Assembly: GCA_937871735.1 (NCBI GenBank)
Contig: CALMOI010000224.1
Coordinates: 1-30,968 of the forward strand
Length of the DNA: 30,968 bases
Reading direction: 5' to 3'
Source: an uncultured Comamonadaceae bacterium
Lineage (GTDB): Bacteria; Pseudomonadota; Gammaproteobacteria; Burkholderiales; Burkholderiaceae_C
Shown in pieces: positions 22,709 to 30,968 of this stretch. A program made the position numbers and the translations under genes. How positions within the stretch are numbered: the stretch's first letter is position 1; each line of letters starts with the position of its first letter. The notes under the pieces were generated by a model that did not search any database, had not been told where the DNA came from, and worked only from the letters and a program-made list of their open reading frames with translations.

Positions 22709-23968
22709 ATGAAACACCTGACCACGGCACCCACCCGCTCTGGCCTCACCGCCTTGTCTGCCGCCCTGCCCTTGGTGGCTTTGATTGCCACCGCTGCGGC
22801 GAGTTGGCCTGCACGCACCGCCCACGCGCAAAACTTGGTCGTGCCCGCCACGGCAGCCAGTGCCGCTGCGCCCACCCAATCTGCTGGCGTTCCGCTCACT
22901 GAGCTGGCTCCCAACGCACCCGAGCGTTACACCGTCAAAACCGGCGACACCTTGTGGGCCATTTCCGGCGTGTTTCTGAAAAGTCCTTGGCGCTGGCCGC
23001 AGCTGTGGGGCATGAACAAAAGCCAAATCCGCAACCCGCACTGGATTTACCCCGGACAAGTGCTGGTGATTGAGCGCCGCGACGGCATGGTGCGTCTGCG
23101 TCTCGAAGGCACGGGCGACAGTAAAGCCACTAATGACACGCCACCCACCGTGCGCATTTCCCCGCGCACGCGCATCGAAAGCCTGACTGACAGCGCCATC
23201 CCCACGCTGCCGAATCACCTGATTGAGCCCTTCCTCACCGAGCCACTGGTGGTTGATGAATCGGCGCTGCTGAATGCGCCGCGCATTGTCGCCACCCAAG
23301 AGGGCCGCGTGCTGCTGAGCCGGGGCGACCGCGCTTATGCCATAGGTGCCACCAATCAGCCGCTGCTGGACAACGGCGGCACCCGTACCTCGCGTGAGTA
23401 CAGAGTGTTTCGCGAAGCGACGCCGCTGAAAGACCCCGTCACGGGGGAAATTTTGGGCTACGAAGCCCAGTACGTTGGCCAAGCGCGTTTGGTGCGCAGT
23501 CAATCAACTCAAGTCAGCACCGATGCCGATGGCAAACCGCAGACCAATGTGGTGCCCGCCACCATCGACATCATCTCGGCCAAGGAAGAAATGCGCACGG
23601 GCGACCGCCTGCAACCTGAACCCCCGCGCCAATTGCGCAGCTACACCCCGCACGCACCAGAGAACCACATTGAAGCGCGTGTGGTGTCTATTCATGGCAG
23701 CTCAGTGCGATTTGCCACGCAAAACCAAATCGTTGTGATCAACAAAGGCACTCGCGATGGCATGGAGGTCGGCCATGTGCTGGCTGTGATGTCGACCGGC
23801 CAGCAGGTGATCGACAAGGGCAGCGAAACCCGTGACGTGTTGCAACTGCCTGACGAGCGCGCAGGCTTGCTGATGGTGTTTCGCCCCTTCGAGCGCGTCT
23901 CTTACGGTTTGCTGCTGCAAGTCACCGACAGCGTGAACGTGGGTGACAAACTGATCACGCCACGCTAA
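22709..23968 (+). CDS. Exported LysM-domain protein
   Basis: Predicted envelope protein of 419 residues. An N-terminal signal peptide with hydrophobic core (about 11-32) ends at AHA before Gln 41. A single LysM domain (about 73-121) has RYTVKTGDTLWAISGVFL and NPHWIYPGQVLVI, expected to bind peptidoglycan. The rest (about 130-419) is soluble, carries no hydrolase motif I can see, and has a repeated all-beta look, with GDRLQPEPP and GTRDGMEVGHVLAVM blocks near the C-terminus. Proteins of this architecture commonly sit between def-fmt and dprA in Burkholderiales, but no function is established to my knowledge. Start ATG 22709 has AGAAGAG upstream; the open frame before it is longer but lacks a signal peptide at its start. 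It lies 5 bp before dprA. Confidence 0.85.
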   Translation: MKHLTTAPTRSGLTALSAALPLVALIATAAASWPARTAHAQNLVVPATAASAAAPTQSAGVPLTELAPNAPERYTVKTGDTLWAISGVFLKSPWRWPQLWGMNKSQIRNPHWIYPGQVLVIERRDGMVRLRLEGTGDSKATNDTPPTVRISPRTRIESLTDSAIPTLPNHLIEPFLTEPLVVDESALLNAPRIVATQEGRVLLSRGDRAYAIGATNQPLLDNGGTRTSREYRVFREATPLKDPVTGEILGYEAQYVGQARLVRSQSTQVSTDADGKPQTNVVPATIDIISAKEEMRTGDRLQPEPPRQLRSYTPHAPENHIEARVVSIHGSSVRFATQNQIVVINKGTRDGMEVGHVLAVMSTGQQVIDKGSETRDVLQLPDERAGLLMVFRPFERVSYGLLLQVTDSVNVGDKLITPR

Positions 23969-23973
23969 GTCGC

Positions 23974-25158
23974 ATGCAGCAAGACGATCTCGCAGCTTGG
24001 CTGCGACTGACGCTCACCCCCGGCGTGGGCAATGTCACCGCGCGCAAGTTGCTGGCTGCGTTTGGCCTGCCGCAAGCGGTGTTTGCTCAAACGGCCACGG
24101 CGCTGCGGCAGGTGGTGTCGGCGGCGCAAACCCAAGCACTGCAAAGCGTGCCACCCGAACTGGCCAAGTTAGCAGATGTCACTTGGCGCTGGCTGCACGA
24201 AGCTCCGACCACTGGAGTACAGCGCCACATCGTCACGCTGGGCGATGCGGACTACCCCGCCGCACTGCTGCACATGGAAGATCCGCCGCTGATGCTGTAC
24301 CTGCTCGGCCAAGTTGGCAGTGCGCAAGCGCCCCGCTTACCCCAATTGGCTGCACGCGGCTTGGCGATGGTGGGCAGCCGCAACCCCACACCGCAAGGGC
24401 AAGACCATGCACGCATGTTTGCCCGAGCCTTCAGTGCTGCCGGGTTGACGGTGGTGTCAGGCTTGGCGCTGGGCGTGGATGGCGCAGCACATCAAGGCGC
24501 TTTGGAGGGTCACGAGCACGCTGATAGCGACAACGCGCCCTTGGCCACCGTCGCCGTGGTTGGCACGGGGCTGGATCGCGTCTACCCCAAATCACACCGT
24601 GAACTGGCGCACCAAATTGCCCAACATGGCCTGCTGATCAGCGAATATGCGCTGGGCACGCCACCCTCGCCCGCCAATTTTCCCAAGCGCAACCGCATCA
24701 TCGCGGGCTTGAGTTTGGGCACCTTGGTAGTCGAGGCGGCGCTGAAATCAGGTTCGCTGATCACGGCACGCCTGGCCAGCGAACAGGGCAAAGAGGTCTT
24801 CGCTATTCCTGGCTCAATCCACGCGCCCCAGTCACGCGGGTGCCACTGGCTGATCAAGCAAGGGGCCAAACTGGTGGAGTCGGCGCAAGATGTGCTGGAA
24901 GAATTGCGCTTACCGACCACAGCAACCACCGAACCCCATGCTCCGGCAGGTTTTGTTGATGCTGACGAGGTCAACGCTGACGCCAGCGCCGATCCGCTAT
25001 TGAACGCTTTGGGCTATGACCCGGTGGGTTTGGATGCGCTGCAAGCGCGCACCGGACTGGAAACCGCTCATTTGCAAGCACGCCTGCTGGAACTGGAGTT
25101 GGATGGCTGCGTGGCCCGTTTACCGGGTGGGTTGTTCCAGCGCTGCGGCGCGGCCTGA
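23974..25158 (+). CDS. dprA: DNA-processing protein DprA
   Basis: Cytoplasmic protein of 394 residues that binds incoming single-stranded DNA and loads RecA during natural transformation. The N-terminal SAM-like region (about 1-80, RLTLTPGVGNVTARKLL) precedes the Rossmann-like core. That core has LAMVGSRNPTPQG, SGLALGVDGAAHQGAL, VAVVGTGLDRVYP, ISEYALGTPPSPANFPKRNRIIAGLS and GSLITARLASEQGKEVFAIPGS, all classic DprA/Smf motifs. The C-terminal winged helix (about 345-394, GLDALQARTGLETAHLQARLLELELDG) is present. Length is normal. It is 5 bp downstream of the LysM gene and ends 2 bp from the convergent DUF1631 gene. Presence of dprA alone does not prove competence. Confidence 0.95.
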   Translation: MQQDDLAAWLRLTLTPGVGNVTARKLLAAFGLPQAVFAQTATALRQVVSAAQTQALQSVPPELAKLADVTWRWLHEAPTTGVQRHIVTLGDADYPAALLHMEDPPLMLYLLGQVGSAQAPRLPQLAARGLAMVGSRNPTPQGQDHARMFARAFSAAGLTVVSGLALGVDGAAHQGALEGHEHADSDNAPLATVAVVGTGLDRVYPKSHRELAHQIAQHGLLISEYALGTPPSPANFPKRNRIIAGLSLGTLVVEAALKSGSLITARLASEQGKEVFAIPGSIHAPQSRGCHWLIKQGAKLVESAQDVLEELRLPTTATTEPHAPAGFVDADEVNADASADPLLNALGYDPVGLDALQARTGLETAHLQARLLELELDGCVARLPGGLFQRCGAA

Positions 25159-25160
25159 CA

Positions 25161-27566
25161 TCAGCGAAGCAGCCGCTCGGGGTTGGCATCCAACTTGGTC
25201 AAGGCTTCGCGGGTGGCGCGCACTGTAAGGGCTTCGTCTTCAGTGGGCACCAGCAAATTGGCCTGCAAATAAGCGGCCACGCGGCGCGACTGAATCAGGT
25301 AGTTCAGACCATCATCTGCCGTGAACAGGTACAGCTGACGACGCTCGCTGCGCCACACCAACTGCACTGGCCCAACTCGGCCATTGTGATCGAGCACAAA
25401 CCAATCGGCCAATTCCAATTCCTGCGCCCAAGCTATCGTGGCGGGATTGGGCTGGGCACCACCGTTGGGCAACACCTCGAACGTCGAGACATCCACGCCC
25501 AGCATCACTTCCAGCGTGCTGGGATCTAGCACGATGTCACCAGAAGCATCATCGTCGCTGATCGCATCTTCCAGGCGCTCCAAGCGGCGCGCCATGTCGT
25601 CGATTTGCTCTTGCGGGATGCTTTCCGTTTTTGACATGAAAGCATCAGCCAAGATATCGCTCAAAATTTTGATGTGGGCGTCTTGCACTTTGGAGGACAA
25701 ACCCAACAGCGCCATGCCTTGGCGCAGACGCTGCAAAACTTGTGGCAACTCCTGAATCACACGCGTGCGGTCTTCGCGGTTGGGTTTGGCACTGGCGGCC
25801 CAGAGCAAATCCGTGGCCACGCGCTTGAGCGCCAAGGTTTCCACATGCTGCGGCCCGTGACGCAAGGCCGCCACCGCCAAGACCTCGGCCCAAACTTTGA
25901 ACAAAAACTCACGGATCTCGTCACGGACTTTGATTTTGTTGAGCATGCTGCGCAACTCAATCGTGTACTGGATCGCCAAGGTCTCTTTTTGCTCAACCTG
26001 TTGCGCCAAGCTGACCAAGCGCTTGGTGTCTTCTTTGTCCGTCAAAAACCGTGACAAGAACCGCTGAAACTCATCGAGTACCAGCTGGAACACTTTGCGA
26101 CCTGTATCGGGGTACTGCTCAATCACCTGCACGACGCGGCGCACTTCGGCTTCCATGGCGGCACCACGCACACCGCTGTTGTCAAAACCCATCACACAGG
26201 AACCCATGCGGTCAATCAACTGACGCGCAGGGTGCTGCAAGGTGCTGAAAAACTCAGGTTCAGCCAAGGCCACCCGCAGCACCGGCATTTGCAAGCGCGC
26301 AAACCACAGGCGCACGCCGGAAGGAATGCGATCTTCGGCCAAGATGGCCTGAAACATCAGCGCCACGATCTCGATGGTGGCTTTTTCACTGTTGTTGTTG
26401 GCCTTGCCTTTGAGGTCGTTCGTGCGCTGACGCAGTTGCACCGACAGCAACTGAAGATCCTGGTGGGTCAGTGTGTCTTGCTCGTAGTTCTGCGCTGGAT
26501 TGAGTTCTGCCGAAGCCGCAGCAGGACGTCGGTTCAATGCCTCGGTCAGTGCTGGCGAAGGCTCTTGCCGCTCATTGTTATCAAACAACTCAGCGCCGCG
26601 CTCGACCAACAGCCGCTTGATATGTCCAAACATGCCTTGAACACGTTGACTCGCTCGGGCCAGCGGTGTGGGGCCCGTACCTCCACCACGAGCAGCATAG
26701 ATTGACTCACGCTCATCGCCTCGCACACCGACGCCGCCAGCATGCGCACCGCCACGCCCGCCGCGCTCGACATAAGGACTGGTGTAGTCGGAGTTGTCAC
26801 GGCCCCGCCCTTCGTCGCTGCTGCGGCGGTCATCCGGACGCAAAGGCGACTGTGATGACTGGGTGGGTAATTTGTTCAACGACGCTGGCACGGACATCCC
26901 GCTGGGCGTGCGACGCACCAAAGCCTTGCGGTCAATTTCGGGCATCACGCCGTGGCGTATCAAATATTCATTGGCCTGCTGATAGGCTTTTCGCATGCGC
27001 TCAATCAGCACGGGGGCCACGCTGTCCAGCACCGTCACCCACGAGGGTCGCGACAGGCCGCAAGCCTCCCACTGCGCCACCAGCAGCGCCGCAAAGGTTT
27101 CGGGCTTGAGCACATCTTGCTCAGAGAAATCGCGGCCTTGATCGACTTCCAAGATGCGAAGCCGCAGATCGTTGAGCTCCCAGCTGACTTTGTCAGTCAA
27201 AGCCAAGGCCAACCGCGAAGCCAAGATGCGCTTTTCAATTTCATCGTCGCCAATCAGCGACAAGCCTTTGCCAGAAAAAGCACCCGACACCGTGGATCGT
27301 GGCGGGGAAGGTGGTGCATCTAAAGCACGCCGCCAAGCTTGGCGCACCGCTTGGATCCAAGCATCACGCAAGCGCAGGTAATCCAGCAATGCATCTCGAC
27401 TGACTTGCTGATCGCGCACATTGGCAGGTTGCTCAGCAATAGCGCTCAAGCGCCCCTGAATCGTGGCCGCCAAGTCCAGCACCACACCATCGACTTCAAT
27501 GACGAAGCGTTCACGCGTGGTGCGAGATAGGCGCGAATCCGGGGGGGCGGGGCGCTGGGTGGCCAT
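25161..27566 (-). CDS. DUF1631 family protein of unknown function
   Basis: Large soluble protein of 801 residues. It matches the DUF1631 family, which is common in beta- and gammaproteobacteria and sometimes mislabelled thymidine phosphorylase. The N-terminal part is mostly helical, with a low-complexity, Gly/Arg/Ser-rich and probably disordered stretch around residues 225-300. A helical core (about 370-640) follows. The C-terminal module (about 705-790), with LADWFVLDHNGRVGPVQLVWRSERRQLYLFTADDG, is the small beta-rich end typical of the family and somewhat PilZ-like in pattern. No catalytic motif, signal peptide or membrane segment is visible. It starts 6 bp after the secF stop, so it belongs to the yajC-secD-secF transcript. 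A run of seven C bases (minus strand, 27547-27541) lies at codons 7-9. Convergent with dprA over 2 bp. Confidence 0.85.
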   Translation of the reverse strand: MATQRPAPPDSRLSRTTRERFVIEVDGVVLDLAATIQGRLSAIAEQPANVRDQQVSRDALLDYLRLRDAWIQAVRQAWRRALDAPPSPPRSTVSGAFSGKGLSLIGDDEIEKRILASRLALALTDKVSWELNDLRLRILEVDQGRDFSEQDVLKPETFAALLVAQWEACGLSRPSWVTVLDSVAPVLIERMRKAYQQANEYLIRHGVMPEIDRKALVRRTPSGMSVPASLNKLPTQSSQSPLRPDDRRSSDEGRGRDNSDYTSPYVERGGRGGAHAGGVGVRGDERESIYAARGGGTGPTPLARASQRVQGMFGHIKRLLVERGAELFDNNERQEPSPALTEALNRRPAAASAELNPAQNYEQDTLTHQDLQLLSVQLRQRTNDLKGKANNNSEKATIEIVALMFQAILAEDRIPSGVRLWFARLQMPVLRVALAEPEFFSTLQHPARQLIDRMGSCVMGFDNSGVRGAAMEAEVRRVVQVIEQYPDTGRKVFQLVLDEFQRFLSRFLTDKEDTKRLVSLAQQVEQKETLAIQYTIELRSMLNKIKVRDEIREFLFKVWAEVLAVAALRHGPQHVETLALKRVATDLLWAASAKPNREDRTRVIQELPQVLQRLRQGMALLGLSSKVQDAHIKILSDILADAFMSKTESIPQEQIDDMARRLERLEDAISDDDASGDIVLDPSTLEVMLGVDVSTFEVLPNGGAQPNPATIAWAQELELADWFVLDHNGRVGPVQLVWRSERRQLYLFTADDGLNYLIQSRRVAAYLQANLLVPTEDEALTVRATREALTKLDANPERLLR

Positions 27567-27572
27567 GTCTAA

Positions 27573-28526
27573 TCAGACGGTTGCCCCGGCATTGGGGTCG
27601 TTGGGATCTTCATCTTTTTTCGGAGCCCCTTTGATCAAATCTTCACGGCGAATGCCCAGCCACATGGCAATCGCAGCAGCCACAAACACCGAAGAATAAA
27701 TGCCGAACAAAATCCCGATGGTCAAAGCCAGCGCGAAGTAATGCAAAGTCTCGCCACCAAACAACAACATCGACAGCACCATAATCTGAGTCGAACCGTG
27801 AGTGATGATGGTACGGCTGATGGTGGAGGTGATGGCGTTGTCGATGATCTCGACTGTGTTCATCTTGCGGTAACGGCGGAAGTTTTCGCGGATTCGGTCA
27901 AAAATCACCACCGACTCGTTGACCGAGTAGCCCAACACCGCCAGCACCGCCGCCAACACCGCCAGCGAGAACTCCCACTGGAAGAAGGCGAAGAAGCCCA
28001 AGATGATGATCACGTCGTGCAAGTTGGCGATGATGGCCGCCACCGCAAACTTCCACTCGAAGCGGAAAGCGAGGTAGATCATGATGCCCACCACCACCAT
28101 GCCCAGCGCTTTGAGGCCGTCAGCGGCCAACTCGTCACCCACTTGCGGGCCGACAAATTCGGTACGGCGCAGACTCAAAGCAGCATCGTCAGCCTTGAGG
28201 GCGGCTAACACCTTGTCGCTTTGCTGGGCAGCGCTCACGCCTTTTTGCACCGGCAGGCGAATCATCACGTCACGGGCAGTGCCAAAGTTTTGGATTTGCA
28301 CATCGGCAAAACCCAAACCAGCGACCACACCGCGCACCCGGTTCAGGTCAGCGGGCTGGCTGTAGCTGACCTCCATCACGGTACCGCCTGTGAATTCCAC
28401 CGACAGGTGCAAACCGCGCGAGAACAGAAAGAACACCGCCGCCAAAAACGTTATCAGCGACACCGCGTTGAACACCAACGCATGGCGCATGAACGGGATG
28501 TCTTTTTTGATCTTGAAAAATTCCAT
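27573..28526 (-). CDS. secF: Protein translocase subunit SecF
   Basis: Inner-membrane protein of 317 residues that with SecD uses the proton gradient to assist Sec-dependent export. It has one membrane helix near the N-terminus (about 15-36), a periplasmic domain beginning LSVEFTGGTVMEVSYSQP, and a cluster of five C-terminal helices with the conserved VLGYSVNESVVIFDRIRENFRRYRK and TRTIITHGSTQIMVLSMLLFGG. It ends in a charged tail. Length is typical (about 315-325). It lies 11 bp after secD and is followed at 6 bp by the DUF1631 gene. Confidence 0.97.
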   Translation of the reverse strand: MEFFKIKKDIPFMRHALVFNAVSLITFLAAVFFLFSRGLHLSVEFTGGTVMEVSYSQPADLNRVRGVVAGLGFADVQIQNFGTARDVMIRLPVQKGVSAAQQSDKVLAALKADDAALSLRRTEFVGPQVGDELAADGLKALGMVVVGIMIYLAFRFEWKFAVAAIIANLHDVIIILGFFAFFQWEFSLAVLAAVLAVLGYSVNESVVIFDRIRENFRRYRKMNTVEIIDNAITSTISRTIITHGSTQIMVLSMLLFGGETLHYFALALTIGILFGIYSSVFVAAAIAMWLGIRREDLIKGAPKKDEDPNDPNAGATV

Positions 28527-28537
28527 CTTGCGCTTTC

Positions 28538-30430
28538 TTAGCTGGCCGAGGCATCCGACTGAACCACGGCACCCGTGCCCTCAGCCCGCCACACCGTGCC
28601 AATCGACACAGTTTTGAGTTTCTTTTGCCGTCCGTACCAGAAGTTCACCAAGCCGCGCGAGAAGAACACCGCCGAGAACATGCTGGTCAAAATACCGATG
28701 CAATGCACAGCTGCAAAGCCACGCACCGGCCCGGAACCGAAGGCCAACAAGGCAGCACCGGCAATCAACGTGGTGATGTTGGAGTCCAAGATGGTGGCCC
28801 AAGCGCGGTCATAACCAGCATGGATGGCCGCTTGCGGCGACGCACCATTGCGCAACTCTTCACGCACACGTTCATTGATCAGCACGTTGGAGTCAATCGC
28901 CATCCCGAGTGCCAAGGCCATAGCCGCCATACCGGGCAAGGTCAGTGTGGCTTGCAACATGGACAACACGGCCACCAGCAGCAGCAAGTTCACCGCCAAA
29001 GCGATGCCCGAGAACAAGCCAAACACCATGTAGTACACGCACATGAAGGCGACGATGACCAAGAAGCCCCACGTCACGCTGTGAAAGCCTTTGGCGATGT
29101 TTTCCGCGCCCAAGCTGGGGCCGATGGTGCGCTCTTCGACGATTTCCATGGGCGCGGCCAGCGAACCAGCACGCAACAACAATGACAAATCATTGGCTTC
29201 AACGACGGTCATGGCGCCGGAAATTTGGAAGCGGTTGCCAAGCTCACCGTTGATGCTCGGGGCTGTCAACACTTCGCCTTTGCCTTTTTCAAACAGCAAG
29301 ACGGCCATACGTTTGTGCACGTTTTCACGACTGATGTCGCGCATGATGCGGCCACCTTTGGCATCGACAGTCAAGTCCACCTTGGGCTGCTGGTTTTGCG
29401 AATCAAAGCCAGGCTGGGCATCGGTCAGGCTGTCGCCAGTGATGATGACCTGCTTTTTCACGATCACCACGCGACCACTGCGCTCCAAATAGCGCTCAGA
29501 GCCAAACGGCACGGGCGAGCGACCTGCTTCGGCTTCATGCCCTTCGGTGGACTCGTCCACCAAACGCATTTCAAGAGTGGCCGTGCGCCCCAAAAGTTCT
29601 TTGGCTTTGGTGGTGTCTTGCACGCCAGGCAGTTGCACCACGATGCGATCCAACCCTTGCTGCTGAATCACGGGCTCAGCCACGCCCAACTCGTTGATAC
29701 GGTTGTGCAGTGTGGTGATGTTTTGCTTCAGCGCTTGTTCTTGCACCTTGCGCGCCGCTTCAGGGCGGATGGTGGCGATCAGCTTGAACTCGCCGCCCTC
29801 AGGCGACTCGGTGGTTTGCAGCTCGGCAAACTGGTCTTTCAACACACCTTTGATGGCATCCAGCGTGGCCGCGTCACCGACTCGCAGTTCAAGCGTCTGC
29901 CCATTGCGGCTGATGCCACCGTGACGCAGATTTTTCTCACGCAGCACGCTGCGAATGTCACCGGCCAGGGATTCAGCTTTTTTGGTCAGCGCGGCTTGCA
30001 TGTCCACTTGCAGCATGAAATGCACGCCACCGCGCAAATCCAGACCCAAGTACATCGGCGACGCATGGAGCGCATGCAGCCAAGCGGGTGAGCGCGACAC
30101 CAAGTTCAGCGCCACGACGTAGCCGGGATCTGCCGGATCAGGAATCAGGGCTTTTTGGATTGCGTCTTTGGCTTTGAGCTGGTTGTCGGTCGAGTCAAAA
30201 CGAGCTCGCACCGAAGTGCCTTCCAAGGTCAGCATGTCGGCTTGCAAACCAGCCGTCTTCAGCGCAGTTTCAACTTGACCCAGAGTCTCTGTGTCAATTT
30301 TTCGTCCTGTTTTACCTGCTGAAACTTGTACGGCAGGCGCTTCACCAAACACGTTGGGCAGGGCATACAGCGCCCCCAACAACAGCGCGATCCAAATGAT
30401 CGCGTACTTCCAGACCGGGTAACGGTTCAT
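28538..30430 (-). CDS. secD: Protein translocase subunit SecD
   Basis: Inner-membrane RND-like translocase subunit of 630 residues. After an N-terminal helix (about 8-28) comes the large periplasmic P1 region with the conserved LGLDLRGGVHFMLQVD (Asp 131). LLRAGSLAAPMEIVEERTIGPSLG then leads into the C-terminal membrane domain, with GMAAMALALGMAIDSNVLINERVREELRNG carrying the essential proton-path Asp. Length agrees with E. coli SecD (615). It begins 8 bp after the yajC stop and is followed by secF at 11 bp, the standard order. All motifs look intact. Confidence 0.97.
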   Translation of the reverse strand: MNRYPVWKYAIIWIALLLGALYALPNVFGEAPAVQVSAGKTGRKIDTETLGQVETALKTAGLQADMLTLEGTSVRARFDSTDNQLKAKDAIQKALIPDPADPGYVVALNLVSRSPAWLHALHASPMYLGLDLRGGVHFMLQVDMQAALTKKAESLAGDIRSVLREKNLRHGGISRNGQTLELRVGDAATLDAIKGVLKDQFAELQTTESPEGGEFKLIATIRPEAARKVQEQALKQNITTLHNRINELGVAEPVIQQQGLDRIVVQLPGVQDTTKAKELLGRTATLEMRLVDESTEGHEAEAGRSPVPFGSERYLERSGRVVIVKKQVIITGDSLTDAQPGFDSQNQQPKVDLTVDAKGGRIMRDISRENVHKRMAVLLFEKGKGEVLTAPSINGELGNRFQISGAMTVVEANDLSLLLRAGSLAAPMEIVEERTIGPSLGAENIAKGFHSVTWGFLVIVAFMCVYYMVFGLFSGIALAVNLLLLVAVLSMLQATLTLPGMAAMALALGMAIDSNVLINERVREELRNGASPQAAIHAGYDRAWATILDSNITTLIAGAALLAFGSGPVRGFAAVHCIGILTSMFSAVFFSRGLVNFWYGRQKKLKTVSIGTVWRAEGTGAVVQSDASAS

Positions 30431-30438
30431 GTCCAGCC

Positions 30439-30774
30439 TTATTTCATCGTGCCTTTAGGCAGCACTTGGATCACAGCGCTGCGTTGCAACTGCACTTCCA
30501 CACCGGCGGCCAGCTCCAAATGCACATAGGTCTCGCCCATTTTGGTGACTTTGCCCAAGAAGCCACCCGCAGCCACCACTTCGTCACCCTTGGCCAAAGC
30601 GTCAATCATGGCTTTATGCTCTTTTTGCTTCTTCATTTGGGGGCGAATCATCACGAAGTACAGCACCACGAACATCAGCACCATAGGCAACATGCTCATC
30701 AGCGACGACTGGAAGTCACCTCCAGCAGCAGCGGCGGCAGGAGCGGTTTGGGCATAAGCAGAAGAAATCAACAC
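30439..30774 (-). CDS. yajC: Preprotein translocase subunit YajC
   Basis: Small inner-membrane protein of 111 residues, accessory to SecDF. It has one membrane helix (about 26-46, MLPMVLMFVVLYFVMIRPQ) followed by the cytoplasmic KKQKEHKAMIDALAKGDEVVAAGGFLGKVTKMGE core typical of YajC. The start is GTG 30774, with GGAG (30785-30782) seven bases upstream; no ATG is available nearby. It is the first gene of yajC-secD-secF-DUF1631. Confidence 0.95.
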   Translation of the reverse strand: MLISSAYAQTAPAAAAAGGDFQSSLMSMLPMVLMFVVLYFVMIRPQMKKQKEHKAMIDALAKGDEVVAAGGFLGKVTKMGETYVHLELAAGVEVQLQRSAVIQVLPKGTMK

Positions 30775-30846
30775 AGGCGAACTCCACGGAGGGGATCAAA
30801 AGAATCAAGCGGGCACGCGCAGGCGCGCCGCATCAGGCAGCTTGCC

Positions 30847-30852
30847 ATTGTA
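30847..30852 (-). promoter_or_regulatory. Candidate -10 box for the yajC-secDF unit
   Basis: Minus-strand TACAAT (30852-30847) lies 72 bases before the yajC GTG and downstream of the terminator at the window edge, where a promoter for this unit is needed. The -35 region at 16-18 bases is a poor match, so the call is tentative. Nothing else notable is seen in 30786-30924. Confidence 0.35.
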
Positions 30853-30924
30853 TGACGCGACATCAAAACCGCAGGGCGACTCTGGATGGGTAACGAGAGG
30901 AAACAATGCACATCAGCAGGCTAC

Positions 30925-30968
30925 AAAAACAAATGGGGAACCCCCAAAAGGGTTCCCCATTTGTTTTT
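30925..30968. terminator. Perfect hairpin terminator, probably bidirectional
   Basis: Bases 30925-30943 pair perfectly with 30950-30968 (19 bp) around the six-base loop CCAAAA. The GC core GGGGAACCC is flanked by A-rich and T-rich arms, giving a T run on both strands. It is a textbook Rho-independent terminator able to work in both directions. On the minus strand it would end a gene upstream of yajC (tgt is the usual neighbour, but lies outside the window). It thereby separates that gene from the yajC-secDF unit. The structure may extend past the edge. Confidence 0.9.

Noticed and set aside
22634..23503. 289-codon minus-strand open frame opposite the LysM gene
   Set aside because: Lacks motifs, while the plus strand has a clear signal peptide and LysM domain.
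1..30968. CRISPR arrays, insertion sequences, prophage genes, tRNA genes
   Set aside because: None recognised: no regularly spaced repeats, transposase or integrase motifs, or tRNA T-loop/anticodon patterns were seen on either strand.

Overview
The window is a GC-rich chromosomal segment of a betaproteobacterium, most likely order Burkholderiales and possibly Comamonadaceae or a close relative. The left edge is the 5' end of a 16S rRNA gene whose first bases are of betaproteobacterial type, and the protein families (Uup, DbpA, DprA, AzlCD, DUF1631, DUF2783, YajC-SecDF) fit that group. There is no sign of phage, transposon, CRISPR or tRNA. The segment reads as stable core chromosome with a few accessory metabolic and signalling cassettes.

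Layout, left to right. (1) 1-667: an rRNA operon starts here and runs leftward out of the window, with its leader (boxA, GAAA hairpin) and up to three promoter-like -10 boxes. Divergent from it is uup (ABC-F ATPase), followed by a PAS-containing hybrid histidine kinase with REC and Hpt domains. (2) 4861-8618: a MocR-type regulator (GntR helix-turn-helix fused to an aminotransferase fold) faces a PLP aminotransferase and an overlapping PhzF-family isomerase gene. The shared intergenic region holds an 11-bp tandem repeat that could be the operator. (3) 8638-14622, minus strand: a receiver plus class III cyclase-like protein, then a membrane dCache-type hybrid kinase with two REC and one Hpt domain, then the RNA helicase DbpA. 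The cyclase-like domain has lost residues normally needed for catalysis. (4) 14801-17424, minus strand: a catabolic-looking operon of FAD monooxygenase, DUF2783 protein and VOC-fold protein. (5) 17602-18564: an orphan UbiA-family prenyltransferase, convergent with pgk. (6) 18571-22534, minus strand: def, fmt, azlC, azlD and pgk, tightly packed except before pgk. (7) 22709-25158, plus strand: an exported LysM protein and dprA, divergent from def. (8) 25161-30774, minus strand: yajC, secD, secF and a DUF1631 gene 6 bp downstream of secF. The window ends in a perfect 19-bp terminator hairpin.

Housekeeping themes are ribosome biogenesis and translation (rrs, uup, dbpA, def, fmt), protein export (yajC-secDF) and glycolysis (pgk). 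The less ordinary parts are the signalling pair at 10085-14622, the MocR/aminotransferase/PhzF module, and the unknown-function DUF1631 gene attached to the Sec operon. All function calls rest on reading protein motifs by eye; no database search was run.
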